From: Anthropogastromicrobium chipingensis_A
Lineage (GTDB): Bacteria; Bacillota; Clostridia; Lachnospirales; Lachnospiraceae
Reading direction: 5' to 3'
Length of the DNA stretch: 64,000 nucleotides
Assembly: GCA_963605535.1 (NCBI GenBank)
Contig: CAVCXB010000002.1
Location: 1 to 64,000 of the forward strand
A program made the position numbers and the translations under genes. This document shows, in pieces, positions 17,710 through 26,196 of the stretch (position 1 is its first letter; each line of letters begins with the position of its first letter). The notes beneath the pieces were generated by a model. The model worked only from the letters and a program-made list of their open reading frames with translations. It ran no database searches and was not told the DNA's origin.

Positions 17710-18939
17710 ATGGAAACAATCAGAAATGTGTTAGTTGGACAGTCGGGCGGACCGACTGCGGTAATTAATTCGAGTCTTGCGGGTGTCTATGAAACAGCGA
17801 GAGCGATGGGCGTAGAACATGTATATGGTATGCGCTATGGAATTCAGGGACTTTTGCAGGAACAGATCGTTGATTTGAACGAATGCCTGAGTGATAAGAT
17901 GGATGTGGAGCTGTTAAAGCGCACACCAGCAAGCTACTTGGGCAGCTGTCGTTTCCGTCTGCCGGATCCGGATGTGGATGAAAAACCATATCTGCAGCTG
18001 TTTCATCTGTTTGAAAAGTATGAGATTGGTGCGGTATTCTATATCGGCGGCAATGATTCAATGGACACGATTGCAAGGCTGGCAGCCTACGGTGCAAAGA
18101 AAAACAGCAGTGTTCGTTTTATCGGTGTTCCCAAGACGATTGATAATGATTTGATGTTCACCGATCATACGCCGGGATATGGAAGTGCGGCGAAGTATAT
18201 CGCAGCAACACTTAAGGGCATTATCTGTGATTCCAGTGTCTATGAGATTAACAGCGTAACGGTTGTTGAAATCATGGGCAGACATACCGGATGGCTGGCG
18301 GGAGCAGCGAGTCTGGCAGCAGGAGCAGACTGCAGTGGACCGGATATGATTCTTCTTCCAGAGTGCCCGTTTGATGAAGAAGCATTTCTTACAAAGGTAT
18401 CAGCGCTTGAGAAGGAGCGTCATACACTTGTGATTGCAGTTAGCGAGGGTGTAAAGAACAAGAATGGTGAGTTTTTATGTGATCTCGTGTCTGGACCTGG
18501 TGCAGTAGATGCGTTTGGCCATAAGGCTGCGCTTTCTGGAACGGCTCGTTATCTGTCCGATCTGATTCGAGAGCATCTTGGCTGTAAAACTAGGGCAGTT
18601 GAATTGTCTGTTTTGCAGCGCTGCGCGTCACCGCTTGCAAGCCGCACGGATATTACCGAGGCATATCAGGTGGGTGGAGCAGCAGTGGAAGCCGCTTTTC
18701 GTGGTGAGACAGGAAAGATGTGCACGATTCAGCGTATTTCTGATATTCCGTATCGAACGAAGACTGGTCTCGTCGAGGTAAGCGAAGTGGCAAATCAGGA
18801 AAAACGCGTCCCGAATGAGTGGATCAGCGCAGATGGCATGCATGTGACGCCAGCGTTTGCACGCTATGCGAGACCATTAATTCAAGGGGAACTTCATCCA
18901 TTTTATGTGGATGGTGTGCCGCGTCATCTGCATCTGTAA
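17710..18939 (+). CDS. pfp: Pyrophosphate-dependent 6-phosphofructokinase
   Basis: A 409-residue cytosolic glycolytic enzyme that interconverts fructose 6-phosphate and fructose 1,6-bisphosphate. The phosphofructokinase fold is evident from GQSGGPTAVINSS (10-22), YIGGNDSMDT (111-120), GVPKTIDND (139-147) and EIMGRHTGW. Two residues indicate PPi rather than ATP as phosphoryl donor in this family: Asp116 in GGND, where ATP enzymes have Gly, and Lys142 in PKTIDND, where they have Gly. It has its own promoter and a strong ribosome binding site. PPi-type enzymes are common in anaerobic Clostridia. Confidence 0.92.
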   Translation: METIRNVLVGQSGGPTAVINSSLAGVYETARAMGVEHVYGMRYGIQGLLQEQIVDLNECLSDKMDVELLKRTPASYLGSCRFRLPDPDVDEKPYLQLFHLFEKYEIGAVFYIGGNDSMDTIARLAAYGAKKNSSVRFIGVPKTIDNDLMFTDHTPGYGSAAKYIAATLKGIICDSSVYEINSVTVVEIMGRHTGWLAGAASLAAGADCSGPDMILLPECPFDEEAFLTKVSALEKERHTLVIAVSEGVKNKNGEFLCDLVSGPGAVDAFGHKAALSGTARYLSDLIREHLGCKTRAVELSVLQRCASPLASRTDITEAYQVGGAAVEAAFRGETGKMCTIQRISDIPYRTKTGLVEVSEVANQEKRVPNEWISADGMHVTPAFARYARPLIQGELHPFYVDGVPRHLHL

Positions 18940-18950
18940 TGTCCTGAAAT

Positions 18951-19015
18951 GAAGTCTCCACGCCCATGCGGTGCATAGCTCCTATGGACGTGGTACTCTG
19001 CCAGATTTGATAGAA
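18951..19015 (-). repeat. 65-nt dispersed repeat, copy A
   Basis: The reverse complement of this 65-nt block matches 62037-62101 at 63 of 65 positions. It contains a stem CCACGCCCAT/ATGGACGTGG (18958-18967 and 18982-18992 region) with one G-T pair and a loop of about 15 nt. It fills the gap between pfp and loaP. It has no T run and no coding potential. It could be a small mobile palindrome or a structured RNA. Confidence 0.8.
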
Positions 19016-19054
19016 ATGAATGAGAAGAAGATTTTGGAGGTTTTTTGAAAATTT

Positions 19055-19573
19055 ATGTGGTATGTAATTCAGACGAGCACCGGAAAGGAAGAAAAGATTC
19101 GGCAGGAATGCGAAGCGCGCATCAGCAAAGAGATCCTTTCGCATTGTGTTCTTCCTCTGTACGAGGAGAAAATCCGCTATAAGGGGCAGTGGCATATTCA
19201 GAAAAAGAAACTGTTTCCGGGCTATCTTTTTCTTGTTTCGGACAATCTGGATGCGCTGTATGAACAGCTGAAAAAAATCAATGCGATGACAAAGCTTCTG
19301 GGCGCAGGCGATGACATTATTCCGTTGACACAAAATGAGATTGATTTTCTGCTTCGCTTTGCCGGTGATGAGGAACTGGTAAAGATGTCGCAAGGAATTA
19401 TTATCGGCGATAAGGTAACGATTTTATCAGGACCACTCAAAGGAATGGAGTCGACAATTCAGAAGATTGACCGCCATAAACGAAAGGCTTGGCTGAGTTT
19501 GGAAATGTTTGGAAGGCAACAGCTGGTAGAGGTTGGCGTAGAAATCGTAAAAAAGATCGCAGCGGAGGGATAA
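19055..19573 (+). CDS. loaP: LoaP-type NusG-family antiterminator
   Basis: A 172-residue specialised NusG paralogue. The NGN domain (about 1-105) starts WYVIQTSTGKEEKI and has the KKLFPGYLFLV motif. The KOW domain (about 113-150) contains IIIGDKVTILSGPLKGMESTIQKID. LoaP proteins bind RNA polymerase and an RNA hairpin and promote long-range antitermination of polysaccharide or natural-product operons in Firmicutes. The neighbouring Wzx/Wzy cluster fits this, although here loaP lies downstream of it rather than at its head. GGAGG is 14 bp from the ATG, longer than usual. The housekeeping NusG would be elsewhere. Confidence 0.85.
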   Translation: MWYVIQTSTGKEEKIRQECEARISKEILSHCVLPLYEEKIRYKGQWHIQKKKLFPGYLFLVSDNLDALYEQLKKINAMTKLLGAGDDIIPLTQNEIDFLLRFAGDEELVKMSQGIIIGDKVTILSGPLKGMESTIQKIDRHKRKAWLSLEMFGRQQLVEVGVEIVKKIAAEG

Positions 19574-19613
19574 AAAGATTTATTTTGGGCTAGTAAACAG
19601 TGACAGAATCTGC

Positions 19614-19706
19614 TACAATAGCAGTAAGTTGCATGTTTGAATAACATGTAGTGTAACAAACAGGAAAATCTTGCATCAGATTCTTACATCAGATGCAGGA
19701 TAAACA
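19614..19706 (+). other. glmS leader with weak promoter and hairpins
   Basis: TACAAT (19614-19619) could be a -10 box, but the -35 region is poor. Downstream are two small stems: CATGTT/AACATG (about 19633-19649) and TGCATC/GATGCA (about 19673-19698). The conserved core of the glmS ribozyme was looked for here and not found. Confidence 0.35.
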
Positions 19707-19729
19707 CAAAGTTAGAGGAGAAAAACATT

Positions 19730-21568
19730 ATGTGTGGAATTGTTGGTTATACCGGACATCTTCAGGCAGCTCCGATCCTTCTGGACGGCCTGTCAAAATT
19801 GGAATATCGCGGCTATGATTCAGCTGGACTTGCGGTTCGTAATGGAGAGACCGATACAGAGATTGTCAAGGCAAAAGGACGTTTGAAGTCGCTAGCAGAA
19901 AAGACCGATAATGGTCATGCTTTGGTTGGTACTTGCGGTATCGGCCATACCAGATGGGCAACTCATGGTGAGCCGAGCGAGACAAATGCACATCCACATA
20001 TGTCCGATGATGGCAATGTAGTTGGCGTTCACAATGGTATTATTGAGAACTACCAGGAACTGAAGGAAAAACTGCTTCGTAAGGGTTACAGCTTTTATTC
20101 CTCAACCGATACAGAAGTTGCGGTAAAGCTGATCGACTACTATTATAAGAAGTATGAGCATACACCTGTTGATGCCATCAATCATGCACTTGTTCGTATC
20201 CGTGGTTCTTATGCACTCGTCATGATGTTTAAGGACTATCCGGGCGAGATCTACGCAGCAAGAAAGGACAGCCCGATGATTCTTGGTGTGGCCGATGGTG
20301 ACTGCTTTGTAGCATCTGACGTACCGGCAATCTTAAAGTACACCCGTACCGTTTATTATATTGGTAATCTGGAGATGGCGCGTATGGCCGATGGTGCGAT
20401 CACATTCTACAATCTGGATGGAGATGAGATCGAAAAGAATGCCACAGAGATCAAGTGGGATGCAGAGGCAGCGGAGAAAGCTGGTTTTGAGCATTTCATG
20501 ATCAAGGAAATCCATGAGCAGCCAAAGGCAGTTCGCGATACAATCAATTCAGCCGTAAAGGATGATCAGATTGATTTGTCTTCTGTGGGATTGACGGAAG
20601 ACGAGATCAAGAATATCAGCCAGATTTACATTGTTGCATGTGGCTCGGCTTATCATGTAGGTGTTGCGTGTCAGTATGTGTTTGAAGACCTGGCGCAGAT
20701 TCCAGTTCGTGTGGAGCTGGCATCGGAGTTTCGTTATCGCAGAATGATTTTGGACCCGAATGGTCTGGTAATCGTTGTCAGCCAGTCTGGAGAGACAGCG
20801 GATAGTCTGGCAGCACTTCGTTTGGCAAAGCAGAAGGGCTTAAAGACACTTGGCATTGTAAATGTAGTTGGAAGCTCAATCGCAAGAGAGGCAGATAACG
20901 TATTTTACACATTGGCAGGACCAGAGATCGCCGTTGCGACAACGAAAGCGTACAGCACTCAGCTGATTGCGGGATACTGTCTGGCAATTCAGTTTGCCAA
21001 GGTTAGAGGAACGATCGATGACGCTCAATATGCACATTTGATTGAAGAGATGCAGCAGCTTCCAGACAAGATCGCAAGGATCTTAGAGGATAAGGAGCGT
21101 ATTCAGTGGTTTGCGGCAAAGCAGGCCAATGCGAACGATATCTTCTTTATCGGAAGAGGAATCGACTATGCGATCAGTCTTGAGGGCAGCTTAAAGATGA
21201 AGGAGATCAGTTACATCCACTCAGAGGCGTATGCGGCAGGCGAGTTAAAGCATGGAACCATCAGTCTGATTGAGGATGGAACACTTGTAATCGGTGTTCT
21301 GACCCAGTCTGAATTGTATGAGAAAACAGTTTCCAACATGGTAGAGTGTAAGAGCCGCGGCGCTTATTTGATGGGACTGACCACCTACGGAAATTATAAC
21401 ATTGAAGATACCGTATCGTTTACTGTATACATTCCGAAGACAGATGAGCATTTTGCAACGAGCTTGGCTGTCATTCCGTTACAGCTGATGGGCTATTATG
21501 TCAGTGTTGCAAAGGGTCTTGATGTGGATAAGCCGAGAAATCTGGCAAAGAGCGTTACGGTTGAATAA
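19730..21568 (+). CDS. glmS: Glutamine-fructose-6-phosphate aminotransferase (isomerizing)
   Basis: A 612-residue enzyme making glucosamine 6-phosphate from fructose 6-phosphate and glutamine, the first step to UDP-GlcNAc and peptidoglycan. The N-terminal glutaminase domain starts with the catalytic CGIVGYTG and has GIGHTRWATHGEPS and HNGIIENY. Two SIS isomerase domains follow (IVACGSAYHVG, SQSGETADSLAALRLAK; later GRGIDYAISLEGSLKMKEISYIHSEAYAAGELKHG). The C-terminus DKPRNLAKSVTVE is canonical. GAGGAG lies about 11 bp upstream. A hairpin terminator follows at 21605. No ribozyme is seen in the leader, so control must differ from Bacillus subtilis. Confidence 0.96.
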   Translation: MCGIVGYTGHLQAAPILLDGLSKLEYRGYDSAGLAVRNGETDTEIVKAKGRLKSLAEKTDNGHALVGTCGIGHTRWATHGEPSETNAHPHMSDDGNVVGVHNGIIENYQELKEKLLRKGYSFYSSTDTEVAVKLIDYYYKKYEHTPVDAINHALVRIRGSYALVMMFKDYPGEIYAARKDSPMILGVADGDCFVASDVPAILKYTRTVYYIGNLEMARMADGAITFYNLDGDEIEKNATEIKWDAEAAEKAGFEHFMIKEIHEQPKAVRDTINSAVKDDQIDLSSVGLTEDEIKNISQIYIVACGSAYHVGVACQYVFEDLAQIPVRVELASEFRYRRMILDPNGLVIVVSQSGETADSLAALRLAKQKGLKTLGIVNVVGSSIAREADNVFYTLAGPEIAVATTKAYSTQLIAGYCLAIQFAKVRGTIDDAQYAHLIEEMQQLPDKIARILEDKERIQWFAAKQANANDIFFIGRGIDYAISLEGSLKMKEISYIHSEAYAAGELKHGTISLIEDGTLVIGVLTQSELYEKTVSNMVECKSRGAYLMGLTTYGNYNIEDTVSFTVYIPKTDEHFATSLAVIPLQLMGYYVSVAKGLDVDKPRNLAKSVTVE

Positions 21569-21604
21569 AGAAAATAAGATGCATAACAAGATATGTAAGA
21601 TGAG

Positions 21605-21643
21605 AATGGCGGCGCGAAAAAGAAAAGTTCGTGCTGCCATTTT
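21605..21643 (+). terminator. Terminator of glmS
   Basis: AATGGCGGCGCGAA (21605-21618) pairs with TTCGTGCTGCCATT (21628-21641) through two G-T pairs and is followed by TT. It separates glmS from the HAD gene. Confidence 0.75.
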
Positions 21644-21755
21644 GACAAAATAAGCTTGAGTTGGGAAGTAGATTTGCGTTGACAAAATACGTTTGCTTAA
21701 GTAAAAGTTTGAATGAAAATTTGAACAAAAATATTTTTATGGAAAGGGAAATTGT

Positions 21756-22712
21756 GTGAATAGACAGAAAAAAGAATTTGATGAGTTTGATATAGACATG
21801 AATATAAAACAGGAAATCCGAGAGAATCCATACGGCTTTAAGCGAAAAAGCAAGGAGGATCGTCCAGTACTCGCAATCTGCTATGATTTTGATAAGACCT
21901 TATCGCCAGATGATATGCAGGCGCAGGGCTATATTCAGTCGGTTAATTACCATGTGGATCGTTTCTGGGCAGAGTCCAATCAGATGGCAAGGGAAAATGG
22001 AATGGATTCCAATCTTGCTTACATGTATAAGATGGTGCGCGAGGCGAAAGGTCATTTTGATCTGAGCCGCAAGGCATTGGAGGAGTATGGTTCCAAAGTT
22101 GCGTTGTTTCCAGGTGTGAATGAGTGGTTTGAGCGTGTGCGTCAGTATGGCGCAGACCATGGGGTTATTGTGGAGCATTATATTATTTCATCTGGTTTGA
22201 AGGAGATGATTGAAGGAACAGAGATTGCAAAACGTGGCTCATTTGAGGAAATTTATGCGAGTGCGTTCTATTATGATGAGAATGGCGTGGCGATTTGGCC
22301 AGCGCAGGCGATCAATTATACCAGCAAGACACAGTTTTTATTCCGCATTGAGAAGGGGACATTGGATGTCAATGATCAGGCGGTTAATGATTATTTCCCG
22401 GCGGATCAGATGCGTGTGCCATTTCGTAATATCGTCTACATTGGCGATAGCGATACGGACATCCCAAGTATGAAGCTGGTGAATACATATGGCGGTCACG
22501 CGATTGGCGTATACGATCCGGACACGGGAAATAAAGAGAAAGTGTATCGCATGATGCGCGACAATCGAATCCGTTATTTTGCACCAGCTGATTATCGTGA
22601 GGGTCAGGAGCTTGACTGTCTGCTTCAAGCGATTATTGAGAAGACAGCGGCATATGAAAAGCTGGAGTCACTGCATGTCGATGGATTAAAAGAGATGAAG
22701 GAAAAACAATAA
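21756..22712 (+). CDS. HAD-family hydrolase
   Basis: A 318-residue haloacid dehalogenase-like phosphatase. Motif I is CYDFDKTLS, with the nucleophile and acid Asp pair spaced as DFD. Motif II is YIISSG, a basic residue lies in KTQFLFRIEKG, and the motif III/IV acid cluster is IGDSDTD. Between motifs I and II lies a roughly 90-residue helical cap. The start is GTG at 21756 after GGAAAGGGA. It resembles phosphoserine-phosphatase-like HAD proteins, but the substrate is unknown. It lies between the glmS terminator and recD2, which starts 28 bp downstream, and may be cotranscribed with recD2. Confidence 0.82.
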   Translation: MNRQKKEFDEFDIDMNIKQEIRENPYGFKRKSKEDRPVLAICYDFDKTLSPDDMQAQGYIQSVNYHVDRFWAESNQMARENGMDSNLAYMYKMVREAKGHFDLSRKALEEYGSKVALFPGVNEWFERVRQYGADHGVIVEHYIISSGLKEMIEGTEIAKRGSFEEIYASAFYYDENGVAIWPAQAINYTSKTQFLFRIEKGTLDVNDQAVNDYFPADQMRVPFRNIVYIGDSDTDIPSMKLVNTYGGHAIGVYDPDTGNKEKVYRMMRDNRIRYFAPADYREGQELDCLLQAIIEKTAAYEKLESLHVDGLKEMKEKQ

Positions 22713-22740
22713 AAATGGTTGACCTTTGGGAAGGGGGAGT

Positions 22741-25023
22741 ATGAAGCTACGCTGTGTGGTAGAACGAATTACCTATCAGAATCCAGAAAATGGATATACG
22801 GTTTTAAAGTGCGCAGTAAAAAATGAGAAGGATCTGGTTACGGTTGTGGGAAGCCTGCTGGATGTCAGCGTCGGCTCTGTTCTTTTGGTTGACGGAAACT
22901 GGAAGGTGGACAGCAAATATGGCAGGCAGTTTACGGCGCAATCGTGGGAGGAGACGCTTCCGGCAACTGTCTTTGGAATCGAAAAATATTTAGGCTCTGG
23001 TTTGATCAAAGGTGTTGGACCGAAGTTTGCAGGAAGAATTGTGCGCAAATTTGGCACCGAGACAATTGACGTGATTGAAAATGATATTGAGCGTCTGCAC
23101 GAGGTGGAAGGAATCGGTCAGAAGCGAATCCAGAAGATTCATGAGAGCTGGGAACGGCAGAAGGAGATCAAGAATGTGATGCTCTTTTTGCAGGGACACG
23201 GTGTCAGCACATCGTTTGCCGCGAAGATTTACCGCCAATATGGAAATGACAGCATTGCCAAGATGAAGGAAAATCCATACTGTCTGGCGGATGATATCTG
23301 GGGAATTGGATTTAAGACGGCGGACAGTATCGCTCAGAAGTTGGGCTTTGAGAAGAATGCACAAGTGCGTGTGCGAAGCGGAATTCTCTACACATTAAGC
23401 AATTTGGCGGATGAAGGCCACGTATTTGCCAAGAAAGATCAGCTCGTAAAGACAGCACAGGAACTGTTAGAGGCAGAGGAACAGACGGTCGCAAATGTCA
23501 TTGAACAGATGGTGGAGGCGCAGGATTTGATTGCGCAAAATGTAGTACTTCAAAGTGCAGGATTGCAAGATACAAGCTTACAAAGTGCAAAACTGCAAAC
23601 TGCAAAATCACAGGAAATGGCGTTATCAGATGATTCTGGTGGCTTTCAGGCCCTCTACCTTCCTGCTTTTTATTACGCAGAAACAGGAACAGCAGCGAAG
23701 CTAAAACGATTGATGGACGCGCCTGCATCGGACCGACTGTGGCAGCAGCTGACCGCGGCGAGAAAGAAAACAGGAAATAACGAGCTTTCGATTGATGTGG
23801 AGAAAATTCAGCAAAAAGTTCAGATGCAATATGATGAGGTGCAGGCATCTGCCATCCGAAAAGCGGCCATCTCGAAAATCATGGTGATGACGGGAGGTCC
23901 CGGTACCGGAAAGACGACAACGGCGCAGGGAATTATCGCGGCATATCGCGCATTTGGTCTTAAGATTTTGCTGGCGGCACCAACTGGACGTGCAGCAAAG
24001 CGCATGAGCGAGGCTACCGGGATGGAGGCAAAGACCATTCACCGTTTGCTGGAGTATAAGCCGCCCGAAGGCTATCAGAAAAATGAGGACAATCCATTAG
24101 AGGGCGATGTGCTGATCGTGGACGAGTGCTCCATGATTGACATTATTTTGATGAATTCGTTGCTAAAGGCAATCCCTTCAGGAATGCGGCTCATTTTGGT
24201 CGGTGATATTGATCAGCTGCCATCGGTTGGCGCGGGAAATGTGCTTCGCGATATCATTGATTCTGGTGTGATTCCAGTTGTGCGTCTTACCCGAATTTTC
24301 CGACAGGCGCAGACAAGTCGCATTATCATGAATGCACATCGAATCAATGAGGGAAAGATGCCTGATATCTCAAATGGAAGCAACACGGACTTTTTCTTTA
24401 TGGAGCAGGAAGACCCAGAGCAGGCGGTGGCGTTGATTACGCAGCTGGTAACGCATAAGCTCAGTCGTTATTACCAGACACCACCTACTCAAATTCAAGT
24501 GCTGACACCAATGCAGCGCGGTGTTGTCGGGGCAGCGAATCTGAATTTGGCCTTGCAGGAGGCATTAAATCCAGATGGAGAAGCGCTTCGACGCAGTGGA
24601 CTAGCCTTTCGTATGGGAGATAAGGTTATGCAGCTTCGCAACAATTACGATAAGGAAGTTTTTAATGGCGATATCGGAATGGTCAGTGCAGTCGATCTGC
24701 AGGAACGAACATTACTTGTAAATTTTGAAGGCAGAGAGATCGAGTATGATGTGTCGGAGCTAGATGAGCTTGTTCATGCCTATGCCACGACAATTCACAA
24801 GGCACAGGGTTCAGAGTATCCGATTGTGGTGATGCCAGTTATGATGACGCATTTTGTGATGCTTCAGCGAAATCTTCTCTACACGGGAATTACCAGAGCA
24901 AAAAAGATTCTGGTGCTCATTGGCACGAAAAAGGCGCTTGCCTACGCGGTGCGAAATGTGACGGTGACAAAACGAAATACACTGCTCAAAGAGCGTCTGC
25001 AGGAGGAAATAGAAAAAATTTAA
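22741..25023 (+). CDS. recD2: RecD2-type 5'-3' DNA helicase
   Basis: A 760-residue superfamily 1B helicase that acts without RecBC in DNA repair. The N-terminal part carries an OB-like segment and the helix-hairpin-helix repeats (GSGLIKGVGPKFAGRIVRKFG, EVEGIGQKRIQKI). The motor has Walker A GGPGTGKTT (385-393), Walker B VDECS (Asp461-Glu462), LVGDIDQLPSVGAGNVLRD, and the late motif TIHKAQGSEYPIVVMPV. The start is ATG 22741 after AAGGGGGAG. An upstream TTG has no site. Oddly, residues about 269-293 form a degenerate five-residue repeat (xLQSA) not usual in the family. Confidence 0.93.
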   Translation: MKLRCVVERITYQNPENGYTVLKCAVKNEKDLVTVVGSLLDVSVGSVLLVDGNWKVDSKYGRQFTAQSWEETLPATVFGIEKYLGSGLIKGVGPKFAGRIVRKFGTETIDVIENDIERLHEVEGIGQKRIQKIHESWERQKEIKNVMLFLQGHGVSTSFAAKIYRQYGNDSIAKMKENPYCLADDIWGIGFKTADSIAQKLGFEKNAQVRVRSGILYTLSNLADEGHVFAKKDQLVKTAQELLEAEEQTVANVIEQMVEAQDLIAQNVVLQSAGLQDTSLQSAKLQTAKSQEMALSDDSGGFQALYLPAFYYAETGTAAKLKRLMDAPASDRLWQQLTAARKKTGNNELSIDVEKIQQKVQMQYDEVQASAIRKAAISKIMVMTGGPGTGKTTTAQGIIAAYRAFGLKILLAAPTGRAAKRMSEATGMEAKTIHRLLEYKPPEGYQKNEDNPLEGDVLIVDECSMIDIILMNSLLKAIPSGMRLILVGDIDQLPSVGAGNVLRDIIDSGVIPVVRLTRIFRQAQTSRIIMNAHRINEGKMPDISNGSNTDFFFMEQEDPEQAVALITQLVTHKLSRYYQTPPTQIQVLTPMQRGVVGAANLNLALQEALNPDGEALRRSGLAFRMGDKVMQLRNNYDKEVFNGDIGMVSAVDLQERTLLVNFEGREIEYDVSELDELVHAYATTIHKAQGSEYPIVVMPVMMTHFVMLQRNLLYTGITRAKKILVLIGTKKALAYAVRNVTVTKRNTLLKERLQEEIEKI
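23545..23604 (+). repeat. 15-bp tandem repeat inside recD2
   Basis: Four 15-bp units, plus a weaker fifth to 23619, encode VLQSA, GLQDT, SLQSA and KLQTA. The insertion lies between the N-terminal domains and the ATPase core and keeps the frame. It looks like a recent slippage expansion in a linker. Confidence 0.6.
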
Positions 25024-25066
25024 ACGTTTTATAAAAATAAGATAGTAGCTTTGAATTTGCTTTTAA

Positions 25067-25113
25067 AATATTGTCCCAATATTGACAATATTGTCCCTGA
25101 GTGTTATTATAAT
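25067..25113 (+). promoter_or_regulatory. Promoter and AATATTG repeats before the AAA/S8 protease pair
   Basis: AATATTG occurs three times (25067, 25078 and 25087), the first and third extended to AATATTGTCCC. A TTGACA (25082-25087) lies among them and a perfect TATAAT at 25108-25113; the spacing of 20 bp is long. The repeats cover the -35 region, suggesting control by a DNA-binding factor. The factor is not identified. Confidence 0.5.
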
Positions 25114-25146
25114 GATCGAGATATTACGCGAAAGGAAGCAGGGATT

Positions 25147-26196
25147 ATGAAGAAAAAAAATGTTATCAGTTTGATAAAATACTATACTGAGAAGAATGAT
25201 ACTGGTTTTCGTAATGAGGCATATGAAATAGCAAAGGACTTTGATTTATCAGGTGATTATCAGCTTTCAGAATATATTATGTCGCTGCTATCAAATGTCA
25301 ATACATTTGTGCCACAAATGTCAGAGGAGATTTCACCTTTTTTTGAACGTATTGATGCACAAGAAGATATGCTTTTGATGCCCGATGCAATTACGAGTGA
25401 TTTACTTGGCGTAGTAAATGCAATTGATCATAATATTGGAATTAATAAATTTCTTTTTCAGGGATTGCCTGGAACTGGAAAAACGGAAGCAGTGAAACAA
25501 TTAGCTAGAATTTTAAATAGAGAAATTTTTATGGTTGACTTTTCTTCTGTTATTGATAGTAAGTTAGGACAAACACAGAAAAATTTGGTCGCAATGTTTA
25601 AAGAAATAAATGGCTTTGCTCAGCCTGAAAAAATAATTATATTATTTGATGAAATAGACGCGCTTGCCTTAGATAGAACAAATCCAAATGATTTGCGGGA
25701 GATGGGAAGAGCAACATCTGCGCTGCTTAAAGGATTTGATAGGCTCAATGAGAATATTGTTTTAGTGGCAACAACGAATTTGTTCCAATATTTTGATAAG
25801 GCTTTAATAAGGCGTTTTGATTCTGTAATAGACTTTAATAGGTATACGGAAGAGGATCTTTTATTAATTGCAGAGAAAATGTTGGATAGATATCTTGATA
25901 AATTGAAATTGGCGAATAGAGATATCAGATTATTCAGAAAGATTATGAAACTATTACCTGAAAAGATGTATCCTGGTGATTTAAAAAATCTTATAAAAAC
26001 TTCGGTTGCATTTAGTAATCCAAAAGATGGAATGGATTATTTTAGAAGGCTATATTACGCTGTTTGTAACGAAAAACCAGAAAATTTGAAAAAACTTCAA
26101 ACACAGAGTTTTACGGTGAGAGAAATAGAAATACTTACAGGAAAATCAAAGAGTAGTGTTGCAAGGGAACTGAGAGAGGAGAGTGCAAATGAATAA
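25147..26196 (+). CDS. AAA+ ATPase paired with a subtilisin-like protease
   Basis: A 349-residue protein with a 90-residue helical N-terminus and one classical AAA+ module. Walker A is GLPGTGKT (106-113), Walker B ILFDEID (165-171), sensor 1 ATTN (208-211) and the arginine finger region IRRFD (221-225), closest to FtsH/Bcs1/spastin-type AAA domains. The C-terminal end SFTVREIEILTGKSKSSVARELREE reads like a helix-turn-helix. The ATG at 25147 has AAAGGAAG upstream; an ORF extension to 25051 runs through the promoter and was rejected. It overlaps the protease gene by 8 bp. Base composition is clearly more AT-rich than recD2 and uvrB. AAA-subtilase pairs have been suggested as conflict systems. 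Here that is inference. Confidence 0.8.
   Translation: MKKKNVISLIKYYTEKNDTGFRNEAYEIAKDFDLSGDYQLSEYIMSLLSNVNTFVPQMSEEISPFFERIDAQEDMLLMPDAITSDLLGVVNAIDHNIGINKFLFQGLPGTGKTEAVKQLARILNREIFMVDFSSVIDSKLGQTQKNLVAMFKEINGFAQPEKIIILFDEIDALALDRTNPNDLREMGRATSALLKGFDRLNENIVLVATTNLFQYFDKALIRRFDSVIDFNRYTEEDLLLIAEKMLDRYLDKLKLANRDIRLFRKIMKLLPEKMYPGDLKNLIKTSVAFSNPKDGMDYFRRLYYAVCNEKPENLKKLQTQSFTVREIEILTGKSKSSVARELREESANE

Noticed and set aside
23498..24042. Minus-strand ORFs of over 100 codons opposite recD2
   Set aside because: They are shadows of the recD2 frame with no start signals.
25051..25146. N-terminal extension of the AAA+ ATPase to 25051
   Set aside because: It would read through the AATATTG repeats and promoter, and ATG 25147 has a good binding site.
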